The notes below the pieces were generated by a model. That model did no database searches. It was given only the letters and a program-made list of their open reading frames with translations, and was not told where the DNA came from. This document shows positions 6,882 through 11,392 of a stretch of DNA of 11,392 nucleotides, in pieces. Location of the stretch: the NCBI GenBank assembly GCA_026015225.1, contig JAOZGV010000104.1:1-11392 (forward strand). The letters run 5' to 3'. This stretch comes from Candidatus Bathyarchaeota archaeon (GTDB taxonomy: Archaea > Thermoproteota > Bathyarchaeia > 40CM-2-53-6 > RBG-13-38-9). The position numbers were made by a program, and so were the translations under genes. Positions within the stretch are counted from its first letter, which is position 1. Each line of letters starts with the position of its first letter.

Positions 6882-7385
6882 TCAATAAACGCAAGGAATT
6901 AGTTTCTTGGTTCTCTTCATATAGTCGATATATTGTTGACCAAACGCATTTATGAGCATCTTTTCCTCGAATGGAATGCGAATTAATACTAGGATAACCC
7001 CAGGAAGCATTACTAAAAAACCAAGAATGCTATTGAGCAAAAGTGTGAGTCCTAGCCAAAAAAGAATACTCCCTATATAAGAGGGATGGCGGACATATTT
7101 GTAAATACCATGGGTCTTAAGCTTATGCCCTTCGATCAGGTTTAACCTCTTAGAGAAAAATCTGCCCAAAGTCAACCTCGCTACCAAGTAGATAATAATA
7201 CCTGGTATAAAAAAAGCAAAGCCAATTATGTTAAGCCATCCAAATCTGTATACGCTCTGCTGAAGTACTATAAAATCCCAAAATGATAAAATCAATGCAC
7301 CGATTGTGACAATAGTTATTGTAGGAAATAAAAAGTTGTCAGCTCTTTCAGTAGAATGCATCTCTCTCTTCAATCTTTTTCTCAT
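6882..7385 (-). CDS. Isoprenylcysteine carboxyl methyltransferase / PEMT-like membrane methyltransferase
   Basis: This is an integral-membrane, SAM-dependent methyltransferase-like protein (ICMT/PEMT superfamily), 167 residues. There are about four membrane helices, near 20-40, 51-69, 103-118 and 119-137. The signature H-G-I-Y-K-Y-V-R-H-P-S-Y-I-G-S (92-106) is the cofactor-binding segment. FEEKMLINAFGQQYIDYMKR (139-158), with the Glu-Glu pair and FGxxYxxY, is the usual C-terminal element. The start is the ATG at 7385, preceded by AAGGTG (about 7392-7397 on the minus strand). The acceptor cannot be predicted: bacterial and archaeal members methylate lipids, small molecules or unknown targets, and protein prenylation is not established here. 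It stands alone, convergent with the COQ7-like gene. Confidence 0.85.
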   Translation of the reverse strand: MRKRLKREMHSTERADNFLFPTITIVTIGALILSFWDFIVLQQSVYRFGWLNIIGFAFFIPGIIIYLVARLTLGRFFSKRLNLIEGHKLKTHGIYKYVRHPSYIGSILFWLGLTLLLNSILGFLVMLPGVILVLIRIPFEEKMLINAFGQQYIDYMKRTKKLIPCVY

Positions 7386-7422
7386 TAAGCTGCACCTTCT
7401 TTAGTTAGAACTTTATCTACGC

Positions 7423-7431
7423 CTATATAAC
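7423..7431 (-). promoter_or_regulatory. TATA box for the methyltransferase-like gene
   Basis: On the minus strand GTTATATAG lies about 40 bp before the ATG and is preceded by purine-rich GGGAGA, a plausible BRE. Transcription would start near 7400, leaving a leader of about 15 nt that just includes the AAGGTG ribosome site. Confidence 0.5.
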
Positions 7432-7507
7432 TCTCCCAAATTCACATAATATATGGTTTAGTCTTGTTTTTTACTTAGATGTATGAAAAAAGCCTTCAAA
7501 AATAATA

Positions 7508-7517
7508 AGCGCGCGCT
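7508..7517. repeat. AGCGCGCGCT palindrome
   Basis: Exact copy of the 10-mer also found at 6685 and 8415. It lies upstream of both divergent genes, 13 bp from the dyad at 7530. Confidence 0.8.
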
Positions 7518-7529
7518 AGTAATTATGAA

Positions 7530-7544
7530 GAACTATAATAGTTC
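7530..7544. promoter_or_regulatory. 15-bp dyad, possible operator
   Basis: GAACTAT-A-ATAGTTC is a perfect 7-bp inverted repeat around one central base. Its size and position in a divergent spacer suit binding by a dimeric regulator. It lies about 100 bp from the presumed minus-strand promoter, so the target gene is unclear. Confidence 0.3.
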
Positions 7545-7756
7545 AATATACATTCTATGCACAGTACATTTTTGATCCAAATATTCTTAAATAGACAAAA
7601 TGGTTAATTAATTAGTGACAGTAATTTTTAACACTAAAATTGTCGAGAGGGAAAAATCTTAGATGCCATCTCCGATAATTAGAATTTTAAAAGCTTAGTT
7701 CTTTTTAACCACCAAACACTGGGATTTTCCCCGACAATATTTAGAGGGAATAATAA

Positions 7757-7900
7757 ATGTCTATGTTCGAGCAAAAAAATATCCGATCCTTTCCTTTTCT
7801 TTTTGTACCTAGATATTGCCCAAATTGCGGAACTCAACTTTATAGTTTGAAAATAATCGAAAAGATCTATTGTCCTAAGTGTAACATAATTTACAAATAG
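7757..7900 (+). CDS. Small zinc-ribbon protein, 47 residues
   Basis: This is a short gene starting at ATG 7757, with GAGGG at 7744-7748 as a well-spaced ribosome site (8 nt). After about 19 residues it has two knuckles, CPNCG (residues 21-25) and CPKCN (39-43), separated by 14 residues, a standard four-cysteine zinc ribbon. It ends at TAG 7898. It is too small to carry a second domain. Proteins like this usually act as nucleic-acid-binding or protein-docking modules, but no function can be assigned. The paired CxxC motifs and ribosome site make it much more credible than the overlapping minus-strand frame. It is followed after 49 bp by a small membrane protein gene and could be co-transcribed with it. 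Confidence 0.75.
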   Translation: MSMFEQKNIRSFPFLFVPRYCPNCGTQLYSLKIIEKIYCPKCNIIYK

Positions 7901-7949
7901 ATTATTGAAGTTTTGAGATATTTTTATATGAAGAGGCAGCCGAGATAAA

Positions 7950-8234
7950 ATGGAATTAAGATTTCGAGCATTGTGGGTCGTTTTAACAATAGCGGCTAGC
8001 CTTCCATTATCTATTAGACTCTTCTTTTTAATGGTATTAGGACAATGGAAGTGTTTTTGCTTCCAAATTGACATACCTTGGACAATTCTATCAGCAATAT
8101 TGGTTTGTATGATATTTTTTGCAGAAACAAGACCAAGTTCCTTGGAAGCTGTCGGGATAGTAAGTCTTGCTATTATTTTGTGGATTATTGGGATCATTAC
8201 CTTTTTTTTGATAACAATTACTCCTATATTATAG
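7950..8234 (+). CDS. Small membrane protein, about three helices, function unknown
   Basis: This is a 94-residue, highly hydrophobic protein that I do not recognise. Likely membrane helices lie at about 7-29, 43-57 and 67-91, with a short hydrophilic loop near 58-66 (AETRPSSLE). The ATG at 7950 follows AGAGG at 7932-7936 at a rather long distance (13 nt), so translation may be weak or coupled. It shares direction with the zinc-ribbon gene 49 bp upstream. A 172-residue minus-strand frame covers the same DNA but lacks protein-like features. A pyrimidine-rich stretch (about 8249-8280) after the stop may terminate the transcript. Confidence 0.6.
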   Translation: MELRFRALWVVLTIAASLPLSIRLFFLMVLGQWKCFCFQIDIPWTILSAILVCMIFFAETRPSSLEAVGIVSLAIILWIIGIITFFLITITPIL

Positions 8235-8310
8235 AAAATGCAGGTACTCCATCTTTCCCCTTCCCTTTATCCTCTTTTAGATTCTTCCAAAATTAGAATT
8301 AGATTTCGTT

Positions 8311-8348
8311 GCGTGTGTGTGGGTACCTTGGTGCGCACACACACACAC
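8311..8348 (+). repeat. 17-bp intergenic element, copy 3, with both dinucleotide arms
   Basis: GTGTGTGTG (8313-8321), core GGTACCTTGGTGCGCAC (8322-8338) and an AC run to 8348. This is the most complete copy. It folds about the central TT (8328-8329) into a stem of about 15 pairs from 8313/8344 inwards, with one G.G mismatch (8322/8335) and one T.G wobble. The loop would be CTTG, as in the stable CUUG tetraloop. It lies between convergent genes. Confidence 0.88.
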
Positions 8349-8413
8349 GGATTAACAGAGCTAATACCTGGATAGAAGAGTCATTGCAGCAATGACTGAT
8401 AGTTAGTAGAACA

Positions 8414-8425
8414 TAGCGCGCGCTA
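8414..8425. repeat. TAGCGCGCGCTA palindrome
   Basis: A 12-bp perfect palindrome containing the recurrent 10-mer. It lies just past the 3' end of the minus-strand SSB gene, about 10 bp from the stop, and could act as part of its terminator. Confidence 0.75.
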
Positions 8426-8435
8426 CCATCTTACC

Positions 8436-9131
8436 CTAGTACACGCTAGAATGGATTGTCAATTTTATATCAGCTGGTTTTGAAGGTTCAACTATAATTA
8501 GCCCACCCTCCTTTCTGCTTGGCACGATTTGGAGTAAACCCTGAAACATTGTTATGTGGGCATTTTTTATATCTAGTTCATCTCCAACAGAGACCGCGTT
8601 TATTTGCTCGTTCCATAACGGTAACCTTATGGAGCCTGAGTAGTCAGTTACCATGGCAACACAAAGACTTACGCGATTGCCGTTATATCGAGAGTGCCTT
8701 AGCACTGTTTCCGGCTTTTCAGTGACCTTGGCTCTCAAGTTCACTTTTTTCATCCCCTTTTGCAACTCTATAATAGATGATGGCGGCGTATGCGCTTTTA
8801 TAAAGTGTTGGGCACAATCAACCAGTTTAGAATAGACGCGTTTAGTCTTAATGGGGTTTTCCCATAGTATATTTTTAATACTCACCTGGCTGACTATTCC
8901 CGTTTCTCTTGTTAAGAGAAAAATCGCGTGATCATTGGCCCTCTCACGTACCACAATCTTTAATGATCCACATCTGGCAGTATTTCTCTTTTCTGCCTCA
9001 AAAAAACTTTCCAAAAGCTCGTAGGGATCAATGTCATGCTTATGTGAAATATTGATAAGATGTTCTAGCCTTTCCTCATCCCATGATCGTGAACCTCGCC
9101 GATCGCACACTTTTTTCCATGATCCCCGCAA
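8436..9131 (-). CDS. Archaeal RPA/SSB-like OB-fold single-stranded-DNA-binding protein
   Basis: This is a 231-residue protein with a clear OB fold at about 127-215: VNLRAKVTEKPE, then CVAMVTDYSGSIRLPLWNEQ, VGDELDIKNAHI and FQGLLQIVPSRKEGG. This order matches archaeal RPA/SSB domains that bind ssDNA in replication and repair. Residues 1-110 are unusual: a charged helical part (17-50), then a region with no fold I recognise (57-95). The C-terminus is short, without an acidic protein-interaction tail. TTG 9131 is the first possible start, since an in-frame TAA lies two codons upstream. GGTG 8 nt before it on the minus strand supports it, while a GTG at residue 8 is an alternative. It is the last gene of a minus-strand series with the cold-shock and Alba genes, about 250 bp after Alba, and probably has its own promoter near 9293-9305. 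Confidence 0.8.
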   Translation of the reverse strand: MRGSWKKVCDRRGSRSWDEERLEHLINISHKHDIDPYELLESFFEAEKRNTARCGSLKIVVRERANDHAIFLLTRETGIVSQVSIKNILWENPIKTKRVYSKLVDCAQHFIKAHTPPSSIIELQKGMKKVNLRAKVTEKPETVLRHSRYNGNRVSLCVAMVTDYSGSIRLPLWNEQINAVSVGDELDIKNAHITMFQGLLQIVPSRKEGGLIIVEPSKPADIKLTIHSSVY

Positions 9132-9134
9132 ATC

Positions 9135-9218
9135 TTATACACCAGCCTCATCGGAGCATATGATCTTGTACATTGTGCTTGGTCTGCCAAATTCATGTCT
9201 TACAAAATATAAACTCAT
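9135..9218 (-). CDS. Possible 27-residue ORF coupled to the SSB gene
   Basis: On the minus strand an ATG at 9218 is preceded by GGAG with 8-nt spacing and opens 27 codons containing LYFVRHEFGRPSTMYKIIC. It ends at TAA two codons before the SSB start, and its last codons (GGT GTA) contain the SSB ribosome site. That arrangement fits translational coupling or an upstream regulatory peptide. An in-frame ATG at 9245 would lengthen it to 36 residues. The product is not recognised. Confidence 0.35.
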   Translation of the reverse strand: MSLYFVRHEFGRPSTMYKIICSDEAGV

Positions 9219-9382
9219 ATTTCTTACTCCATTAGAATTAATCATTTCGTGCACTCGCTGAAGAGAGTTCGTGCCAAATGACAACATTCATTATATTTAT
9301 TATTAGTTTAAGGAAACATTAGCCAAAAAAGGGGTTAATAAAATAGCACGAGTATGGAAGATCTATCTTCAATTATAATCGA

Positions 9383-9712
9383 CTAATCTGATTTCTTGAG
9401 ATTAATCTCCATTGTCGAAACATTCCTTGTGTCCCCACCTTCTCCAAGAACATCTGTCCCTATCGTAATATCGCCAACAGTCAAGTTATCAAGAAATCGT
9501 CTTCTACTGACTTCGACTACATCTACAGCACGGCTTATAGCGTTTCCCCTCGCCTTCACTGACAATTCATTCATGCCTCCAGAGAAATACATCATGACCG
9601 CGGTTACATAGCTCATTATCGGCTTACTCCCGATGAATACTGAATCTCGTGGAATCTGAGTTCTTGTCTTCTTATCGTTGATTTGTTTCGATTTAACATT
9701 AGTTTCAGTCAT
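9383..9712 (-). CDS. albA: Alba, archaeal chromatin DNA/RNA-binding protein
   Basis: Alba is a small basic protein that binds double-stranded DNA and RNA as a dimer and helps package the archaeal chromosome. The 109 residues carry VFIGSKPIMSYVTAVM (25-40), ELSVKARGNAISRAVDVVE (49-67) and NVSTMEINLKK (97-107), the full Alba fold. There is an N-terminal extension of about 20 residues, charged and probably disordered. The usual Lys-Lys pair in IGKKP is Ser29-Lys30 here, so the residue matching the acetylated Lys16 of Sulfolobus Alba is absent. The start at 9712 is secure: GGAGGTG lies 8 nt upstream. It follows the cold-shock gene by 60 bp on the same strand, with a hairpin between them, so the two could be co-transcribed. 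Confidence 0.95.
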   Translation of the reverse strand: MTETNVKSKQINDKKTRTQIPRDSVFIGSKPIMSYVTAVMMYFSGGMNELSVKARGNAISRAVDVVEVSRRRFLDNLTVGDITIGTDVLGEGGDTRNVSTMEINLKKSD

Positions 9713-9746
9713 CTTCTTTACACCTCCAATTATAGTCCCGAAATTG

Positions 9747-9765
9747 AGGTTTTTTGCAAAAACCT
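9747..9765 (-). terminator. Hairpin between the cold-shock and Alba genes
   Basis: AGGTTTTT (9747-9754), loop TGC, AAAAACCT (9758-9765) form a perfect 8-bp stem just 7 bp past the cold-shock stop in the minus direction. It contains U-rich arms, but no U-run follows. It may attenuate or process a cold-shock/Alba transcript. Confidence 0.4.
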
Positions 9766-9772
9766 GTTAGAC

Positions 9773-9967
9773 CTAAAGTTTTTTTACGTTCTTTGCTTTT
9801 GGTCCTCTACTCTCCGTTACAACATCAAAAGAGACGCGGTCTCCTTCATTAAGCTCTGCACTATCTAGGACGTCATCCCTATGGACGTAAGCATCTTTAC
9901 CGCCTTCGTTTTGGGATATAAATCCGTAGCCTCTTGGGGAGTTAAAGAATTTAATTGTACCTTCCAT
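9773..9967 (-). CDS. Cold-shock-domain protein (CspA family)
   Basis: This is a 64-residue single cold-shock domain that binds single-stranded nucleic acid and acts as an RNA chaperone. GTIKFFNSPRGYGFIS holds the RNP1 motif (RGYGFIS, 12-18) and DAYVHRDD (25-32) is RNP2. EGDRVSFDV and RGPKAKNV complete the five strands, and the length is typical of the family. The Trp of bacterial KWFN is Phe7 here. GGAGGTG ends 10 nt before ATG 9967. A TATA-like TTTTATTG (10044-10051, minus strand) would give a leader of about 50 nt, as often seen for cold-shock genes whose mRNA folding sets translation; that role is inference. Cold-shock proteins are common in mesophilic archaea and are usually viewed as acquired from bacteria. 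Confidence 0.95.
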   Translation of the reverse strand: MEGTIKFFNSPRGYGFISQNEGGKDAYVHRDDVLDSAELNEGDRVSFDVVTESRGPKAKNVKKL

Positions 9968-10043
9968 TATATCATTACACCTCCGCTGTGTATTCTTAGT
10001 TAGGTTGCAGAAAAAGTGGCTTTGGTAGTTACGCTCTTTAGCA

Positions 10044-10051
10044 CAATAAAA
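10044..10051 (-). promoter_or_regulatory. TATA-like box for the cold-shock gene
   Basis: On the minus strand TTTTATTG lies about 77-84 bp before the cold-shock ATG and predicts a leader of about 50 nt. The box is weak, and alternatives exist in the AT-rich DNA nearby. Confidence 0.25.
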
Positions 10052-10122
10052 GAAAACTTCTCTACAAAATTAACAACTAATAAGGCTCATTTAGCGCATT
10101 TAAAGGTTTGTATGTATCTTAT

Positions 10123-10132
10123 AGCGCGCGTT
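10123..10132. repeat. Variant CG repeat (AGCGCGCGTT)
   Basis: Nine of ten bases match the recurrent AGCGCGCGCT. It lies in the divergent spacer between the cold-shock gene and TFB, about 30 bp upstream of the TFB TATA-like box. Confidence 0.6.
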
Positions 10133-10160
10133 AAGTTAGAAAGAATAGAGAAATGCCTAT

Positions 10161-10170
10161 ACTATATGAT
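10161..10170 (+). promoter_or_regulatory. TATA-like box for TFB
   Basis: ACTATATGAT lies about 40 bp before the ATG at 10205, so the leader would be about 15 nt. No clear ribosome site precedes the ATG, which suggests leaderless or nearly leaderless translation. Confidence 0.4.
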
Positions 10171-10204
10171 TTAATTTCACGCGGTCTAGTCCCAATACGT
10201 TAAT

Positions 10205-11242
10205 ATGCAATGGTTAAGTTTCATACCTTATCTAAAGGACAAAGTGACCGCTCTGGTAAAGTTCGAAAAAACATCATCTATCATAATACATGCACCCATT
10301 GATGGGGATGCCAAAGTTGACGCCTTGATAAAGAATAAAACAAGAAAGTGTCCCGAATGTAGCAACTCGAATTTAATGAGAGATTACAACATCGCGGAAA
10401 TTGTTTGCATGGATTGTGGTTATGTAATAGATGAAAAGATTATGGACACTAGAGCAGAGTGGAGAGCTTTTAACGATGAACAAAGCGCTAAAAGAACACG
10501 TGTAGGCGCACCAATGACTTACACTATTCATGATAAAGGTTTGTCGACTACCATAGACTGGAAAGATAGAGGATCAATAGGTGGAAAATCGACATCAACG
10601 CAAAGAATGGAGCATTACGCTCTGAGACAATCGCAGAGGAGATCTCGTGTTTCAAATGCCACCGAGAGAAGTATTTCTTTAGCCTTGTCCGATTTGTGTA
10701 AACTTTCAAAATCTCTGAACCTTTCGAAGATTATAATGGAAACGGCTTCTGTCATATACAGGAAAGTCAAAAAGAAGAAGTTTTGTCGCGGAAGATCCAT
10801 TCGCAATATAACGGCTGCAGCAATTTACTTGTCATGTAGACGATGCGGTGTTACAAGAACCTTGAAGGAAATTGCCACTGCTTCTAGTTTAGATAAGAAA
10901 GATATAGCGAGAAGTTACAGGTTCATAATTAGAGATTTAGAAACTTCTGCACCATTATCGCTTAGCAGCCGCCACGCTACCAGATTTTCAAATAAATTGA
11001 TGATTTCAGGTAGGACTGAGGCCATAGCTATAAAGATGCTTGAAGTTGCTAAACAAATGAGGTTGACGAGTGGTAGGTCACCTACAGGTATTGCCGCGGC
11101 AGCTATTTATCTCGCAACAGTAATCACTAATGAAAGAAAGACACAGAGAGAAATAGCAGAAGTAGCTGACGTCACTGAGGTAACCATTAGAAATCGATAT
11201 CAAGAGCTCTCAGAAAAACTGTTAATTGAGATAGAATTATAA
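10205..11242 (+). CDS. tfb: Transcription initiation factor TFB (TFIIB family)
   Basis: TFB bridges TBP-bound promoter DNA and archaeal RNA polymerase. The zinc ribbon uses Cys49, Cys52, Cys68 and Cys71 (KCPEC and CMDCG). The B-reader/linker region (about 85-122) has EWRAF, RVGAP and HDKGLSTTIDW. Two cyclin folds follow: about 148-240, with ITAAAIYLSCRRCGVTRTLKEIA, and about 245-340, with GIAAAAIYLATVITNERKTQREIAEVADVTEVTIRNRY. The last part holds the BRE-contacting helix-turn-helix. All core parts are present at near-normal size. Unusual is a 45-residue N-terminal extension before the ribbon; typical TFBs have far fewer residues there. It contains a hydrophobic start (MQWLSFIPYL) and no known domain. 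No internal ATG gives a cleaner start, but an alternative GTG or TTG codon there cannot be excluded. Archaea of this group often have several TFBs, so this may be a specialised paralogue. Confidence 0.95.
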   Translation: MQWLSFIPYLKDKVTALVKFEKTSSIIIHAPIDGDAKVDALIKNKTRKCPECSNSNLMRDYNIAEIVCMDCGYVIDEKIMDTRAEWRAFNDEQSAKRTRVGAPMTYTIHDKGLSTTIDWKDRGSIGGKSTSTQRMEHYALRQSQRRSRVSNATERSISLALSDLCKLSKSLNLSKIIMETASVIYRKVKKKKFCRGRSIRNITAAAIYLSCRRCGVTRTLKEIATASSLDKKDIARSYRFIIRDLETSAPLSLSSRHATRFSNKLMISGRTEAIAIKMLEVAKQMRLTSGRSPTGIAAAAIYLATVITNERKTQREIAEVADVTEVTIRNRYQELSEKLLIEIEL

Positions 11243-11245
11243 AGC

Positions 11246-11265
11246 GCATGCTATTGCTAGTATGC
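11246..11265. terminator. Hairpin between TFB and the convergent gene
   Basis: GCATGCTA (11246-11253), loop TTGC, TAGTATGC (11258-11265) pair over 8 bp with one G.T wobble, starting 4 bp after the TFB stop. The convergent gene ends about 20 bp further on, so the stem could serve both. No T-run follows. Confidence 0.4.
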
Positions 11266-11283
11266 ACAAACGGAAAAATGAGT

Positions 11284-11391
11284 TTACGAGCTAAGTATTT
11301 TTCTAACTAGTACATAAGCCCCTACCAAAACCAGCATAATAATTCCACATTTTCTTGTTACCTTCTGTAGACCAACAATATTTTCTGTTGT
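11284..11391 (-). CDS. 3' end of a probable membrane protein gene (cut by the window edge)
   Basis: A minus-strand frame is open from the window end to TAA at 11284, giving 35 C-terminal residues. It reads as a short amphipathic part (ENIVGLQKVTRKC), one membrane helix (GIIMLVLVGAYVLV) and a basic tail RKILSS. That profile fits the last helix of a multi-pass protein. It is too short to name, and the frame could be chance. Confidence 0.45.
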   Translation of the reverse strand, partial: TTENIVGLQKVTRKCGIIMLVLVGAYVLVRKILSS

Positions 11392-11392
11392 T

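Larger units (their letters stand above)
7386..7756. other. Divergent spacer between the methyltransferase-like and zinc-ribbon genes
   Basis: About 370 bp with no gene that I can support. It holds the minus-strand promoter near 7423-7431, a CG palindrome at 7508-7517, a 15-bp dyad at 7530-7544 and very AT-rich DNA. On the right, AATTTTAAAAG (about 7682-7692) is a possible TATA-like box for the zinc-ribbon gene and would leave a leader of about 40 nt. Confidence 0.5.

Noticed and set aside
7679..8197. 172-residue minus-strand ORF
   Set aside because: It covers two plus-strand genes with better evidence (four-cysteine zinc ribbon with ribosome site, and a membrane protein), and its own sequence has no motif or fold pattern.
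5673..8338. The three 17-bp repeats as a CRISPR array
   Set aside because: The copies are 1.1-1.5 kb apart with genes between them, and no cas gene or regular spacers are present.
9031..9261. 76-residue plus-strand ORF over the SSB 5' end
   Set aside because: It is antisense to the SSB N-terminus and its leader, with no ribosome site and no motif.

Overview
This is an AT-rich archaeal chromosomal window. The strongest evidence is a transcription initiation factor TFB, an Alba chromatin protein and an OB-fold single-stranded-DNA-binding protein of the archaeal RPA/SSB kind. TATA-like boxes sit about 25-45 bp upstream of several starts, and there are clear GGAGGTG-type ribosome sites. The mix of Alba, a bacterial-type cold-shock protein, C13 peptidase, NosD-like beta-helix protein and thaumarchaeal-looking SSB suggests a mesophilic Thermoproteota (TACK) archaeon, perhaps bathyarchaeal or thaumarchaeal. 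This placement is inference only.

Left part (1-5500, all +): the 3' part of a glutaconate-type CoA-transferase beta subunit, cut by the window edge, is followed by three exported or membrane-anchored proteins. They are a legumain-like C13 peptidase with an intact His/Cys pair and a C-terminal membrane anchor, a large unrecognised signal-anchored protein with a beta-sandwich, a Gly-rich hydrophobic segment and a coiled coil, and a NosD-like parallel beta-helix protein. Together they look like a cell-surface cluster.

Middle part (5501-8435): small genes are separated by long, repeat-bearing spacers. The genes are a COQ7-like di-iron protein (+), an isoprenylcysteine-methyltransferase-like membrane protein (-), a 47-residue double-CxxC zinc-ribbon protein (+) and a small three-helix membrane protein (+). 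The spacers hold three exact copies of a 17-bp element (GGTACCTTGGTGCGCAC) embedded in GT/AC dinucleotide runs. They also hold repeated AGCGCGCGCT palindromes, long imperfect hairpins and a 15-bp dyad.

Right part (8436-11392): this is a nucleic-acid-binding block. The cold-shock protein, Alba and the OB-fold SSB lie head-to-tail on the minus strand, the SSB preceded by a possible short coupled ORF. TFB diverges on the plus strand. The window ends in the 3' tail of a minus-strand gene, probably for a membrane protein.

The least explained features are the 17-bp element, the CG palindromes and the large surface protein. No CRISPR array, tRNA, rRNA, transposase or integrase was seen.
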